In this document: positions 16,323-25,306 of the stretch, one piece after another | Layout: each line of letters begins with the position of its first letter | Numbering within the stretch: the stretch's first letter is position 1 | DNA from: Marinimicrobium koreense | GTDB lineage: Bacteria > Pseudomonadota > Gammaproteobacteria > Pseudomonadales > Cellvibrionaceae | Assembly (NCBI RefSeq): GCF_003762925.1 | Contig: NZ_RJUK01000001.1 | Location: forward strand, 2,542,001 to 2,606,000 | Reading direction: 5' to 3' | Length of the DNA stretch: 64,000 nt | The notes under the pieces: generated by a model | Told to the model about the DNA's origin: nothing | The model's database searches: none | What the model saw: the letters and a program-made list of their open reading frames with translations, nothing else | Position numbers and translations under genes: made by a program

Positions 16323-19176
16323 GACTGACCTCCGCCACCTGTTCTTCCTTGCCATAGCGGGCCGGCAGTATCTGCGCCAGCGCCTCGAAGCTTTCTCTCA
16401 CCCACTGGTCGTAAACGCCGCGCTGGGTGCGCCGGGCATTGATTTCGTAGAGCTCGATGGCTTTTTCCTCAAAGGGGTAGGCCTGCTCTTCCAGTAGAAT
16501 GTCGTACTGCTCCAATTCCAGCACCCCCAGACCTTCCGGGCGTTCGGAGTCCATCAGATCACGCCCCAGTTGATGGTAGATGGCCGCCATGCGATGACTG
16601 GCGCGGGTACTGAACTCGGCCACACCGTAATCCAGAATGGCTTCCTGATCCGCCAGCGCCCGCTCCAGTGCCGCCTGTTTGCGTTCCAGGCTCGGCCCCA
16701 GAGGCAGGCGCAGTTTGATTTGACTGAACGCATTGAAACTCGACTCCGCCAGTTCGCTGGCGGCGAAGGCGGCAAGATAGTTGGAGCGACCGTCCCCCGA
16801 CTGATGACCGTCCACCAATCGACGCAACCAGAACGCGCGTTTGTCCGCCTCACCGGTCTGCCGATAGAGCTCGGTCATCTGGTACTCCGCCTCGCGCCGG
16901 TCGGCCGCCGGTTGCGGATAGTTGTGCGCATAGCGTCGAAAGGCGTCGATCGCTTCACTACGTTCCCCCGCACGCTGGTATAGCTCAGCGGCCAGGTAGA
17001 GAGACTCGCGCTGCAGCTCGGGATCGTCGCTGATCTGCTCCACGCGGCGCAGCTCGGCGGCGGCCGCCAGCCAGTTTTCCCGGGCCTGATAGACCCTGGC
17101 CAGACGCACCGGAATCTGCGCCTGCAGTGGGCTATCGGGATAGGCGGCCCGGAACGTCTCCAGGGCCTGTTGCGCCTCGGGCCAGCGTTCAAGCTGCATC
17201 AGGTAGTGCGCGGTATCGAACTGGGCCTGCGCGGCCACGTCAGTGTTGGGCAGCGTCTGGGGAATTTCCGCGAGCAGTGCCACCGCCCCTGAGACATCGT
17301 CGGCATCCAACCGCTGGCGGGCGCGCTGGTACATGCTGGCGGCAATACGCTCGCGCACCTCGGCCCGACTGGGCGTACCGGCCATCATTTCGGCACTACC
17401 TTCGTCAGTCTCGGGCCAGCGCTCAAGTACCTGCCAATAGGCCCGCTCCGCGGCGGCAAACTGCCCCAGATCGAACTGACTGTGGCCGAGTACCAGCCAG
17501 GCGCTGAACTGCTCGTCAGGACTGGCTGGCGGCTGCCAATCAAGTAATCTCTGCGCCAGGGCGGCGGCGCTATTAAGCTCGCCGCGCTCAAGCTGTCCGC
17601 GGGCCAGGTGACCGAGCACCCCGGTCGCTCGCGGGTCGTCGGCATACTGATCCGCAAACTGCTGGCCCACCTCCAACCGCCGGGCCCACCATTGATCGGT
17701 CTCCAGTCCGGCGCGGCGCTCCAGCTCATCGGCGAGCAACACCGCCGCGTAGCCGGCTTCGCGGCCGTACTCCGGGTCCTGGTGGTCAAACGCCACCCGG
17801 CGGTAATGATCCAGCGCTTCGGGCCACTGCCCGGCGGCATTGAGGGCTTCGGCCAACAGAAAGCGCTGCTCCGGTACGGCCGGGTCGTCGGGGAAACTGG
17901 CCACGAACTCCCGGTACCAGGTGGCGGCATGAGCAAACGCCTGACGGGTCCGCTCTTCCCCGTCGCCCTGGTCCGCCAGGCGCTGGGCCCGCGCGTGCTG
18001 AAAGTTCGCCAGCACCGGCAGAAACTCGCGCAATGACTCTTCGACCAATGACCCCGGCTGACCGCCGCGCTTGAACCAGTAGGCACTGAGCAGACCGTAA
18101 CGGCGCACAAACTCTTGTTGGGTAGAGCGCACCAACGTGGGGTAGCGTCCCTCCCGGTAGGTGTCGATCTGGGCCAGGGTGAAGCCCGGCGCCAGATCGC
18201 TGTCGGGGTTTTCGGCCACGTACCGTCCGTAGGTGTCGGCGGCGTCGCGCACCCGCTCCTGTTCGCGGTAGGTTTCCGCCAGGCGTTGATAGAGCCGGTG
18301 CTCATAGGGGCGGGCGCCGATTCGGCGCTCCAGTTCACCAATGCTGTCAGGCCCCTCAAGGTAGGCGAAGGACAGGGCCATGGCGCGCAGGGCATCGCCC
18401 GCCACTTCGGCCTGGGCGCCACTGAGTTGCGCCCAGGCCCGATCCAGTTGCGCCGCGTCATCCGCCGGCAGGAGCAGATGATCCAGGACGCCGGCGAAAC
18501 TCACCAGTGCCTCCGGGTAATCGCCCTGCTTGAACTGGGCCCAGGCGCGCATGTAAAGGGCGTTCTGACCGAACTCGGGAACCGCGCCCACATCCGGCAA
18601 CAGCTCGCGGTAAAGTGCCTCGGACGCCGCGTAATCCCCTTGCGAGAAGGCCCGCTCGGCACGGCGGAATTGGGCCTCGGCGTAGTAGCGCGATTCGGGG
18701 AACTGCTCGGCAAGCGCCACCAGTGTCCGATCCGCTTCCTCCATACGGCCATCCAGCGCGTAGGCTTTGGCCAGCTGGTAGTAAAGATGATCCGGGGAGG
18801 CCGGCGGTTCGATGCCGTCCTCCGCCCAGCGGCCTTCACGGTAATCGCTCAGCAGGGCCCGGTAGCGCTCGATCGGCTCGTCAAATTGCGGCTCGGCACT
18901 GTCCGAACGTGCCAACGCCGCCTCGCTGCGGGCCATTGCCAGATCCGCCAGACGCCAGCGAATGTCCAGTTGCAGCGCCGGATCCTGCGCCACCGCCAAC
19001 GCCCGCTCGTAACGCTGGGCAATGCGCTCGGCCGACTCCGGGGTGAGCGCTTCGGGCCCGGGCAGCCGGGCCTCGGGCAATGCCTCCAGACCACCGTGCC
19101 GATTCCCGGAACTCACGCAGCCTGCCATCAGGGCCAGGGCACTGACCAAGCCCAGGGATCTGAAGACGCGACTCAC
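16309..19176 (-). CDS. Large TPR-repeat lipoprotein of the trans-envelope cluster
   Basis: The protein has 955 residues with lipobox MAGC (about Cys20). The whole mature chain is helical TPR/Sel-type repeats (YYQLAKAYALDGRMEEADRTLVALAEQFPES, YRRVAFDHQDPEYGREAGYAAVLLADELE, AEYQMTELYRQTGEADKRAFWLRRLV). It overlaps the preceding TPR gene by 4 bases. Its size and multi-repeat build recall AgmU/GltD-class periplasmic scaffolds. Homology to a named Glt protein would need a profile search. Confidence 0.82.
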   Translation of the reverse strand: MSRVFRSLGLVSALALMAGCVSSGNRHGGLEALPEARLPGPEALTPESAERIAQRYERALAVAQDPALQLDIRWRLADLAMARSEAALARSDSAEPQFDEPIERYRALLSDYREGRWAEDGIEPPASPDHLYYQLAKAYALDGRMEEADRTLVALAEQFPESRYYAEAQFRRAERAFSQGDYAASEALYRELLPDVGAVPEFGQNALYMRAWAQFKQGDYPEALVSFAGVLDHLLLPADDAAQLDRAWAQLSGAQAEVAGDALRAMALSFAYLEGPDSIGELERRIGARPYEHRLYQRLAETYREQERVRDAADTYGRYVAENPDSDLAPGFTLAQIDTYREGRYPTLVRSTQQEFVRRYGLLSAYWFKRGGQPGSLVEESLREFLPVLANFQHARAQRLADQGDGEERTRQAFAHAATWYREFVASFPDDPAVPEQRFLLAEALNAAGQWPEALDHYRRVAFDHQDPEYGREAGYAAVLLADELERRAGLETDQWWARRLEVGQQFADQYADDPRATGVLGHLARGQLERGELNSAAALAQRLLDWQPPASPDEQFSAWLVLGHSQFDLGQFAAAERAYWQVLERWPETDEGSAEMMAGTPSRAEVRERIAASMYQRARQRLDADDVSGAVALLAEIPQTLPNTDVAAQAQFDTAHYLMQLERWPEAQQALETFRAAYPDSPLQAQIPVRLARVYQARENWLAAAAELRRVEQISDDPELQRESLYLAAELYQRAGERSEAIDAFRRYAHNYPQPAADRREAEYQMTELYRQTGEADKRAFWLRRLVDGHQSGDGRSNYLAAFAASELAESSFNAFSQIKLRLPLGPSLERKQAALERALADQEAILDYGVAEFSTRASHRMAAIYHQLGRDLMDSERPEGLGVLELEQYDILLEEQAYPFEEKAIELYEINARRTQRGVYDQWVRESFEALAQILPARYGKEEQVAEVSRGIY

Positions 19177-21026
19177 GGTGCACCGCCCTGTTCGCGCAGC
19201 GCGCGATCCTGCAGCCGGGCGGCGCCCAGTCGCACGCGAGAAAGGTACTGCGTCAAACGGGCCTGGTGTTGTGCCAGGTGCGTCTGCAGGTTGTCCGCGA
19301 GCTGCTCGGTCTGACGCTGCTGCGCCTCATCAAGGCGTTGCCGCTGGCGCACAATCGCCTCGGTCCGCTCGGCGATACGGGCCAGTGCCGGTTCAATATC
19401 CGGGTTGTCCGCAATCACCGTGCGGACCCGGTCTTGCCGGGTGCGCAACTGCGCCAGGGCCCGGTCCAGGTCCCGCTGCTGTTTGCGCACCCGCCACAGA
19501 TGGTCTGGATAGTCCTGAGCGGCACGCCAGAGCAATATACCCCGGTACAGCGCCAGTCGGTCCCGGGTTTCCCGGGGGTTCTCCAACTCGCCCGCCGCCG
19601 TCAGCCGATCGGCCCGCTCACGCGCCGCCTCGACGCGCTCGTATAGGCGGCGGGTTTCGTCATCCGCCAGGGCCAGATAATCCGACCGGGCCTCGATGTC
19701 CGACAAGCGGGCGACCAGAGGGGCACGTCGTTCACGCAACTGCCCGATCTGGGCCCAGAGTTGGCGCCGTGCGACATCCGCCTGACGGTCATTGCGCAGA
19801 GCGCGCTTGTTCCGCAACAGTTGGCCGTAGTGGGCCAACTTCTCGGGCCAGTCCGCCAGCAGTTGCGCCTGATCACGCAGATCGCTGAGCGCCTGTACCT
19901 GACTCTGAAACGGACTCTGATTGACCCAGTCGGACAGGTAGGGATCGGCGCTGGCGGCAACCGTGGATTCGGTCAGTGTCAGCCAGTTTTCACGGCCTTC
20001 CAGATACAGGGTGCCCCGGGGGTCGGTGGCCGCCAGTTGGCGGCGCAGATAGGCGGGAGTCAGTTGTCGCCGGAGCTGATCTACCCGGGCGAGCTCTTCC
20101 TCCAGACGCGCATCGGCCCGATCGTAAGCATCCAGCGCCGCCTGGGGAGCGTCGAGTTGGGTGTAGGCGTAGGGGAGGGCTACCAACGCCTCCTGGGCCG
20201 CGCTACCGGTGAGTGAATGCTCACCCAGAGCCTGCCAGGCGCGGACCGCGCGGGCGGGCTCCCCCCGCTCCAGGGCCGCCCAGCCGTAGCCCAGCAGTGC
20301 CTGGTCCGCATCCTCGCGGGACAGGCGCACCCGATCGAAGGCCTGCTCGGCGCGCTCGAAATCCTGCTCCAGCAGAGCCGTAAACCCCAGGGCGGTAAAG
20401 GCCCGATCGCGCAGGGTCAGGTATTCGGCTTTGTGACGCTCTTGGCGGGGGACTTCCTCCACCAACACCTGGTAGTAGTGCCGGGCCTGCTCCCGATCAC
20501 CGGCCCGGGCGAAAGCGCCGCCGAGGTTGTAAAGCACCACCGGGGCCCATTCACCCAACTGGTCCCACAACGTCTCAGGGTCCACGGGCTCGGGCTCACC
20601 GGTGCGCAGGCGCCACTGCCACTCAAGTGCACGACGCTCCCGAGCTAGATCCGGGTCGAGGGCATCACCCACTCGCGCCCAGGCATCGGTGGCCTGCGCC
20701 CAATCGCCCCGCAGATAGTGAAGCTTACCCAGATAGAAACGTGCCGCGTCGCGCTGCTTCGGGCGGCCCGACAAGGCGGACTCCAGCAGACGCTCGGCAC
20801 TGGCCGACATGCCGAAGGCCATACGGATGGCACCCTCGTGGACCGCCCCCCGGTCAAGCCCGAGGTCCCCCTGCTTTCGGGCCACCATCAGCTCGCTCAA
20901 GGCCGGCAGGTAATCGTTCTGATAGTAGTGATAGCGAGCCACGCCTTCACGCAGCTCGGCCTGGCCCCAGGTAACCGGAGCCAGGCCGAGCAGGGCAAAC
21001 GACAGTGGCAGCGCCCAATGCCTCAT
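19173..21026 (-). CDS. Periplasmic TPR/coiled-coil protein of the trans-envelope cluster
   Basis: The chosen start is ATG 21026, which overlaps the stop of the upstream gene (ATGA). An in-frame codon four residues earlier is less likely. It gives 617 residues with a signal peptide ending near VTWGQ. TPR-like helical repeats fill about 25-320 (AARFYLGKLHYLRGDWAQATDAW, FERAEQAFDRVRLSREDADQALLGYGWAALERGE). A coiled-coil region rich in Arg/Gln follows (about 375-600, LRKQQRDLDRALAQLRTRQ-type heptads). It probably bridges the periplasm within the complex. I do not recognise a family name. Confidence 0.78.
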   Translation of the reverse strand: MRHWALPLSFALLGLAPVTWGQAELREGVARYHYYQNDYLPALSELMVARKQGDLGLDRGAVHEGAIRMAFGMSASAERLLESALSGRPKQRDAARFYLGKLHYLRGDWAQATDAWARVGDALDPDLARERRALEWQWRLRTGEPEPVDPETLWDQLGEWAPVVLYNLGGAFARAGDREQARHYYQVLVEEVPRQERHKAEYLTLRDRAFTALGFTALLEQDFERAEQAFDRVRLSREDADQALLGYGWAALERGEPARAVRAWQALGEHSLTGSAAQEALVALPYAYTQLDAPQAALDAYDRADARLEEELARVDQLRRQLTPAYLRRQLAATDPRGTLYLEGRENWLTLTESTVAASADPYLSDWVNQSPFQSQVQALSDLRDQAQLLADWPEKLAHYGQLLRNKRALRNDRQADVARRQLWAQIGQLRERRAPLVARLSDIEARSDYLALADDETRRLYERVEAARERADRLTAAGELENPRETRDRLALYRGILLWRAAQDYPDHLWRVRKQQRDLDRALAQLRTRQDRVRTVIADNPDIEPALARIAERTEAIVRQRQRLDEAQQRQTEQLADNLQTHLAQHQARLTQYLSRVRLGAARLQDRALREQGGAP

Positions 21027-21559
21027 TGCAGCGCCCACTCCTCAATGGCAAAAACCGGCTGCAGTTTGCGTTCGGAGTCCACGATTTTCAGCTCCAGCAC
21101 CAGCGGCTCCTGACCTTTTTCCACCACCAGATCGGCGCCGCGTTTGTAATCCCGGCCGTCGGGCCCGATGCCCGTAAAGACCGCGCTGATCTCATGTTCG
21201 CCGGAAGTGAGGTTACCCAGATAGAGCCGCTGAACGCCGCCTCGATACAAGGCTTCGCGCTGAGCATTGGTATACAACTGTGCGGCCACCGGATCGCCAT
21301 CTACCTGAAGGCGCACCCCGTCCAGATGAAAGAATTCCCCGAGATCCACCGACAGGTACACCGCTATCTGGCTCGATGCCGGATAGAGTAGCTCTTCTTC
21401 CAGAATCAGCAGGTCGCGGTTGAGGTTCAGGGTGTCCTCTTTAAGCTGCTCCAGATCGGCCTCGAGATCACTTTGGGCCCAGGCCAAAGGGACGGCCAAT
21501 ACAAGGGCCGCACAAAGTCCGACAAGCCGCCGCACCGGACGGAAGGAATGGGATGACAT
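21023..21559 (-). CDS. Exported protein starting the trans-envelope cluster
   Basis: The protein has 178 residues with a signal peptide ending near LAWAQ (residue 29). A short coiled coil (DLEADLEQLKEDTLNLNRDLLILEEELL) leads to a beta-rich domain (VRLQVDGDPVAAQLYTNAQREALYRGGVQRLYLGNL, EHEISAVFTG). The mature protein is probably periplasmic. It is the first gene of the cluster and overlaps the next by 4 bases. Some databases attach unrelated labels such as a transcription factor to this kind of protein. The signal peptide and lack of a helix-turn-helix argue against that. Confidence 0.72.
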   Translation of the reverse strand: MSSHSFRPVRRLVGLCAALVLAVPLAWAQSDLEADLEQLKEDTLNLNRDLLILEEELLYPASSQIAVYLSVDLGEFFHLDGVRLQVDGDPVAAQLYTNAQREALYRGGVQRLYLGNLTSGEHEISAVFTGIGPDGRDYKRGADLVVEKGQEPLVLELKIVDSERKLQPVFAIEEWALQ

Positions 21560-21677
21560 TGGAAGGCTCTCCTGACGGAAACGTGCGAGTTCTGGCGCAG
21601 CTTACAACGGCTTATTATTTTAGTGGCACCGGTGCGCTGGAATTGTGACGGCGCGCACACTTGGCCTATACGGCGCC

Positions 21678-22694
21678 CTATTCTTCGGGGTCAATCAGTC
21701 CATCACTGTAATGCACTCGACCGTCGTCGGTGATCACAATGGCTTCGAATTCCGGCTGCCGATTGATCAGCGCCAGGCCCGCCTCCAGACCGAGAACAAA
21801 CACGCTGGTTGAGAGCGCATCGGTGTCCATGGCCCGTGGCCCCAGAACCGTCGCGCTGATGATGCCCCGCGCCGAAGTACCGGTGCGAGGATTGAGAATA
21901 TGGTGAATGCGCTCGCCCTGCGCATCCACAAAGTAGCGCTCGTAATCGCCGGAGGTGGAAATGGCCTCGTTATTTAGAGGTACTACAATCGCCACATCTT
22001 CGGGCGCACGGGGGTTTTTGATGCCCACCCGCCAGGGGCGACCACGATGATCGCCGATCAGACGGGTATCGCCTCCGGCGCTGACGCTGGCATGCTCTAT
22101 ACCCCGTGCACGCAAAAGCTCAATGGCCCGGTCCACACCGTAGCCTTTGGCAATACCACCCAGATCGACATACAACTTGGAATGGCCAAACCAGACGGTA
22201 TCTTCTTTCCGGTCCAGGTAAATCCGTCGGTAATCGATGGCCGTCAGCAGCGCCTTGCGGGTGGCGTCGTCGGGCTGACGGCCCGAGCGGTAGTCGTAGA
22301 GACGCCCGACCGAACCAAAAGTGACATCGAAGGCACCCCCGGTCAGTTCCCCGTAGTATTTGGATCGAGACAAGAGTTCGGTGAGTTCAGCGCTGATCGT
22401 CAGAGGCTGCTCAGCAGTGGCCTCGGGCGCTTCCCGGTTCAGGCGGGACAGCTCACTGTCCGGTTTGTAGGGACTGAAATGGCGGTCGATACGATGCAGT
22501 TCGTTCATCACCGCGGCCAGGGCGGCTCGCCCCTGCTCAGGATCGTCGTGCCAAAGGCGAGCCACCACTTCGGTGCCCATGATGGCCTGCTGGTCGCTGT
22601 ACCACTCGGCGGTACTGGGCGAGCTGCCCAGTACCAGGAGCCCCAGCATCATGAACCTGAGAGCGATGACGACCGGGAGGCGGGGCATCATCAT
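21678..22694 (-). CDS. apbE: FAD:protein FMN transferase (ApbE)
   Basis: The protein has 338 residues with an N-terminal signal/anchor (about 10-30). It carries the ApbE core: MGTEV near 39-43, GGAFDVTFGS near 116-125, VDLGGIAKGYGVDRAI near 175-190, and the metal-binding DALSTSVFVLG near 290-300. ApbE uses FAD to attach FMN covalently to Ser/Thr of exported flavoproteins such as NqrB/C and RnfG. It starts 9 bases after the gspN stop and is the last gene of that strand block, probably read from the gsp operon. No flavinylation target is seen in this window. The DUF4266/DUF3570 pair, often found with apbE elsewhere, is 16 kb away. Confidence 0.92.
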   Translation of the reverse strand: MMMPRLPVVIALRFMMLGLLVLGSSPSTAEWYSDQQAIMGTEVVARLWHDDPEQGRAALAAVMNELHRIDRHFSPYKPDSELSRLNREAPEATAEQPLTISAELTELLSRSKYYGELTGGAFDVTFGSVGRLYDYRSGRQPDDATRKALLTAIDYRRIYLDRKEDTVWFGHSKLYVDLGGIAKGYGVDRAIELLRARGIEHASVSAGGDTRLIGDHRGRPWRVGIKNPRAPEDVAIVVPLNNEAISTSGDYERYFVDAQGERIHHILNPRTGTSARGIISATVLGPRAMDTDALSTSVFVLGLEAGLALINRQPEFEAIVITDDGRVHYSDGLIDPEE

Positions 22695-22703
22695 GGCGCG
22701 CCG

Positions 22704-23483
22704 TCAGAACTGCAGGTCGACGTGGTAGCGGTTGCCCTCTTGGTGGTCGAGCACCATGGGCAGCCATTCGCGCGCCTGGATCTGGTCACTGAAAGCGCCG
22801 GTCAACTCCAGCTCACCTTCCACAAAAATGCCTCCGGCGAGGGGCAGTCGGGTTTCCACTTCCAGATCGATGGGACCGTCGAGATCAAACACATCTGCCA
22901 CCAGCGCATCGCGTTCGGCATCGTAGCGGGCCTCGGCGGCGAAGCTGCCGAGTGTCACCCAGGTGCCGTCCGCCTGAACCCTCGCGCCGGTCCAACTGAG
23001 GTTGCCCTGCAGTTCAGACAGGCGTCCGCCCTTCATGCGCATGGTTTGAATATTGGCCGCAAGCTGTCCCCGAATCGGCACCGGAACCCCCGCCTGGATC
23101 AGGCTCGCCGGCGCATCGACACTGGTGTCGCTGACCCGGACCGAGCCGCCCAGTCCAGCGCAGACCCGCCCGTCGATGTTCTGGTTTTCCAGGGTGGCGC
23201 TGACATCCGCGCAGGGTGTCAGGGTAAGCAAGGACCAGGGGCTGAGTTCCCAGCGAAGCGCACCCAGTGAGTAGTGCCGATTGTCGATCTCGATACTGGC
23301 CATGCGCGCCTGCCCGGACCAGACGGTTCCCTGCACGCCGCTGAGTCCGAGGGTGTTGCCCTGGGTCATGAAGTAGGCGGCCCAGGTCGCCGGAATGCGG
23401 GTCAGGGCGAACAGCAGGGTCAGGACGATCAGCAGGAGTATCCAGCGGATCGGGGGAATGAATTTTGACAGGGTGTCCCACAT
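22704..23483 (-). CDS. gspN: Type II secretion system protein GspN
   Basis: The protein has 259 residues with one N-terminal transmembrane helix (about 12-35). A periplasmic beta-rich region follows, typical of GspN (GVQGTVWSGQA, LSWTGARVQADG). GspN is a non-universal inner-membrane component of type II secretion. Its position after gspM at the end of the operon fits the usual C-to-N order. It starts 15 bases after the gspM stop. Confidence 0.88.
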   Translation of the reverse strand: MWDTLSKFIPPIRWILLLIVLTLLFALTRIPATWAAYFMTQGNTLGLSGVQGTVWSGQARMASIEIDNRHYSLGALRWELSPWSLLTLTPCADVSATLENQNIDGRVCAGLGGSVRVSDTSVDAPASLIQAGVPVPIRGQLAANIQTMRMKGGRLSELQGNLSWTGARVQADGTWVTLGSFAAEARYDAERDALVADVFDLDGPIDLEVETRLPLAGGIFVEGELELTGAFSDQIQAREWLPMVLDHQEGNRYHVDLQF

Positions 23484-23498
23484 AGCGTTGTCGTTATC

Positions 23499-23981
23499 TC
23501 AGTTTTTTTGCAGTCGAATATTGACGGTCACGCGACCCTGTTCACTGGTCCCGGCCATGGAGAAGTCCACCACGGAGACGCCATGCTGGTACTCCATGTC
23601 GTAGAGCCATTGGATAAACCGGTCGTAGGGCACGTCGTCCAGGCGCACTCTGACCTGGCCCCCGGTACCCGGCTGGAAGCCACTCATGCTGAGGTTGTTG
23701 GCACGCAGGCTACTGTCCACCAGGGCACTGAGGTTACTGTCGTTCTCCCGATCACTTTGAGCATTACTGCGCGCCTGCTCAATCTGGGCGGCCAGCAACT
23801 CCACTCGCCCAAGGGACTGACTCACCGCCCGATTGGCATTGAGCTGGCGCTCTTTCCAATCCGCCATGGGCACCAGCACCGCTTTCCATAAGAGGTATAA
23901 CAGTACGGCCACGCCACCGATCAGAAGAATGGTCTGCTCGCGCCGGTTATAGCGGGAGAGCCAATCAAATACCGCTTTCAT
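23499..23981 (-). CDS. gspM: Type II secretion system protein GspM
   Basis: The protein has 160 residues with a short cytoplasmic start (FDWLSRYNRREQ), a transmembrane helix (about 18-37), and a periplasmic ferredoxin-like domain typical of GspM. It works with GspL in the inner-membrane platform that couples the GspE ATPase to pseudopilus assembly. It overlaps gspL by 4 bases (ATGA). Confidence 0.9.
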   Translation of the reverse strand: MKAVFDWLSRYNRREQTILLIGGVAVLLYLLWKAVLVPMADWKERQLNANRAVSQSLGRVELLAAQIEQARSNAQSDRENDSNLSALVDSSLRANNLSMSGFQPGTGGQVRVRLDDVPYDRFIQWLYDMEYQHGVSVVDFSMAGTSEQGRVTVNIRLQKN

Positions 23982-25231
23982 GGGCGACCTCCGGTAACTT
24001 TCAGGCGAGCCGTGTGACTGTCGCCCTGGGCACTGGCGCTGAGCAGCTCAGCCTGCAACCCTCGGGTCTGAATGTCACCGCGTAGGGATTCAATGGCGTT
24101 GAAGGTGTCGGCTCGGACGTTAAGGCTCAGCTCACCACTGCGGGCCGCATAGGACACCGCACTGAGAGTGACCCCGCCGGATTCCGCCAACGCCGGGAAC
24201 AGATCGCCTAAAAATGGCGTCACCTGACCACTGGCACTGGCCGGCTGCAGCTCGGTCAACTGCTGGCGCAACTGACGCTCGGCGTCCACCAGATTGCCCG
24301 GGCCCGCCACCGAACGATACACCTGCTCGATGTCCCGGCGAATCTCGATATTCTCCGCTTCCAGTTGATTCACCTGATAAACCGTCACCCCCACATACAG
24401 GACGAGACAGGCAGCGGCCGCCACTACCACGCCCTGCCAGGAGCGCCACCAGCGCTCAATCGGCAGTCGCTGGGAGAATTCTCCCTGACACAGATCCACG
24501 CGGCCGGTTTCGGCAAAGTCCAGCTGCCAGAAAGGCACCACGGCCTGTTCGTCAATACGGTCCTGGAGTTCATCCGGCAACAGCGCTTTCAAAGTGACCA
24601 GTTCCGCATCGGTCTCCGCCCGCAGGTTGAGCCGGGGCAGGTTATCCACCCGGTTCTGGGCGGTGAGCAGCATCTGCAGGCTCAGGCGTGCCTGTTCCCG
24701 ATCAAGGCTAAAGCCCAGGTTGGGGGCGTACCGCACCAACAGCTGATCGCCCTGCATCTGCAGGGTCCAGTAGGGATACTGCTCGGACAGGTCGGTCTCT
24801 GGCGGCAAGGGCAGCATCAGCGGCAGGGGCCAGGTGCGCTGGACCTCGATGTGATACTCGCCCAGATGATCGAACAACTGGCGCAACCAGGATTGCTCGA
24901 CATAGGCGGCAATGGCACGCCCTTCACGGACCGGGCCAAGAGCGAAATGAAATTGCTCGATGTCGCCAATCACACTTTCTTCAAGCTGGAAGGGTAAAAG
25001 CCGACGCAGATGTTTTTTTTCGGCTTCCGCGTATTCCAGCTCGCGAGTGACCACCTGGTTTCCCGGCAGCAGTAACCAGACGCTGTGATGCCCCTCCCCG
25101 AGCATCGCCCCCAGGGTATCGAGATCCCCCGAGGCGGCGCTATCGAGCAACGGTTGCCCGTCGGCATCGAGCCAGCACCAGCGAAACTGGTCCTGGGCGC
25201 GATTGGTGTAAAGCACAAGTTGGTTGGCCAT
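23978..25231 (-). CDS. gspL: Type II secretion system protein GspL
   Basis: The protein has 417 residues with an actin-like cytoplasmic domain (about 1-235), one transmembrane helix (about 248-268, WQGVVVAAAACLVLYVGVTV) and a periplasmic ferredoxin-like domain (about 330-417). GspL recruits the GspE ATPase and binds GspM. It starts 75 bases after the gspK stop, the largest gap inside the gsp operon. Confidence 0.92.
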   Translation of the reverse strand: MANQLVLYTNRAQDQFRWCWLDADGQPLLDSAASGDLDTLGAMLGEGHHSVWLLLPGNQVVTRELEYAEAEKKHLRRLLPFQLEESVIGDIEQFHFALGPVREGRAIAAYVEQSWLRQLFDHLGEYHIEVQRTWPLPLMLPLPPETDLSEQYPYWTLQMQGDQLLVRYAPNLGFSLDREQARLSLQMLLTAQNRVDNLPRLNLRAETDAELVTLKALLPDELQDRIDEQAVVPFWQLDFAETGRVDLCQGEFSQRLPIERWWRSWQGVVVAAAACLVLYVGVTVYQVNQLEAENIEIRRDIEQVYRSVAGPGNLVDAERQLRQQLTELQPASASGQVTPFLGDLFPALAESGGVTLSAVSYAARSGELSLNVRADTFNAIESLRGDIQTRGLQAELLSASAQGDSHTARLKVTGGRP

Positions 25232-25306
25232 AAGCGCTATCGTTGTTGTTCCGTTATCCGACGGCTGATCCCGTCTGTAAATTGATTGGGCGAATACCCA
25301 CGCCCG

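Noticed and set aside
21023-21559. Possible transcription-factor label for the first gene of the motor cluster
   Set aside because: It has a cleavable signal peptide and beta-rich mature part and no helix-turn-helix.
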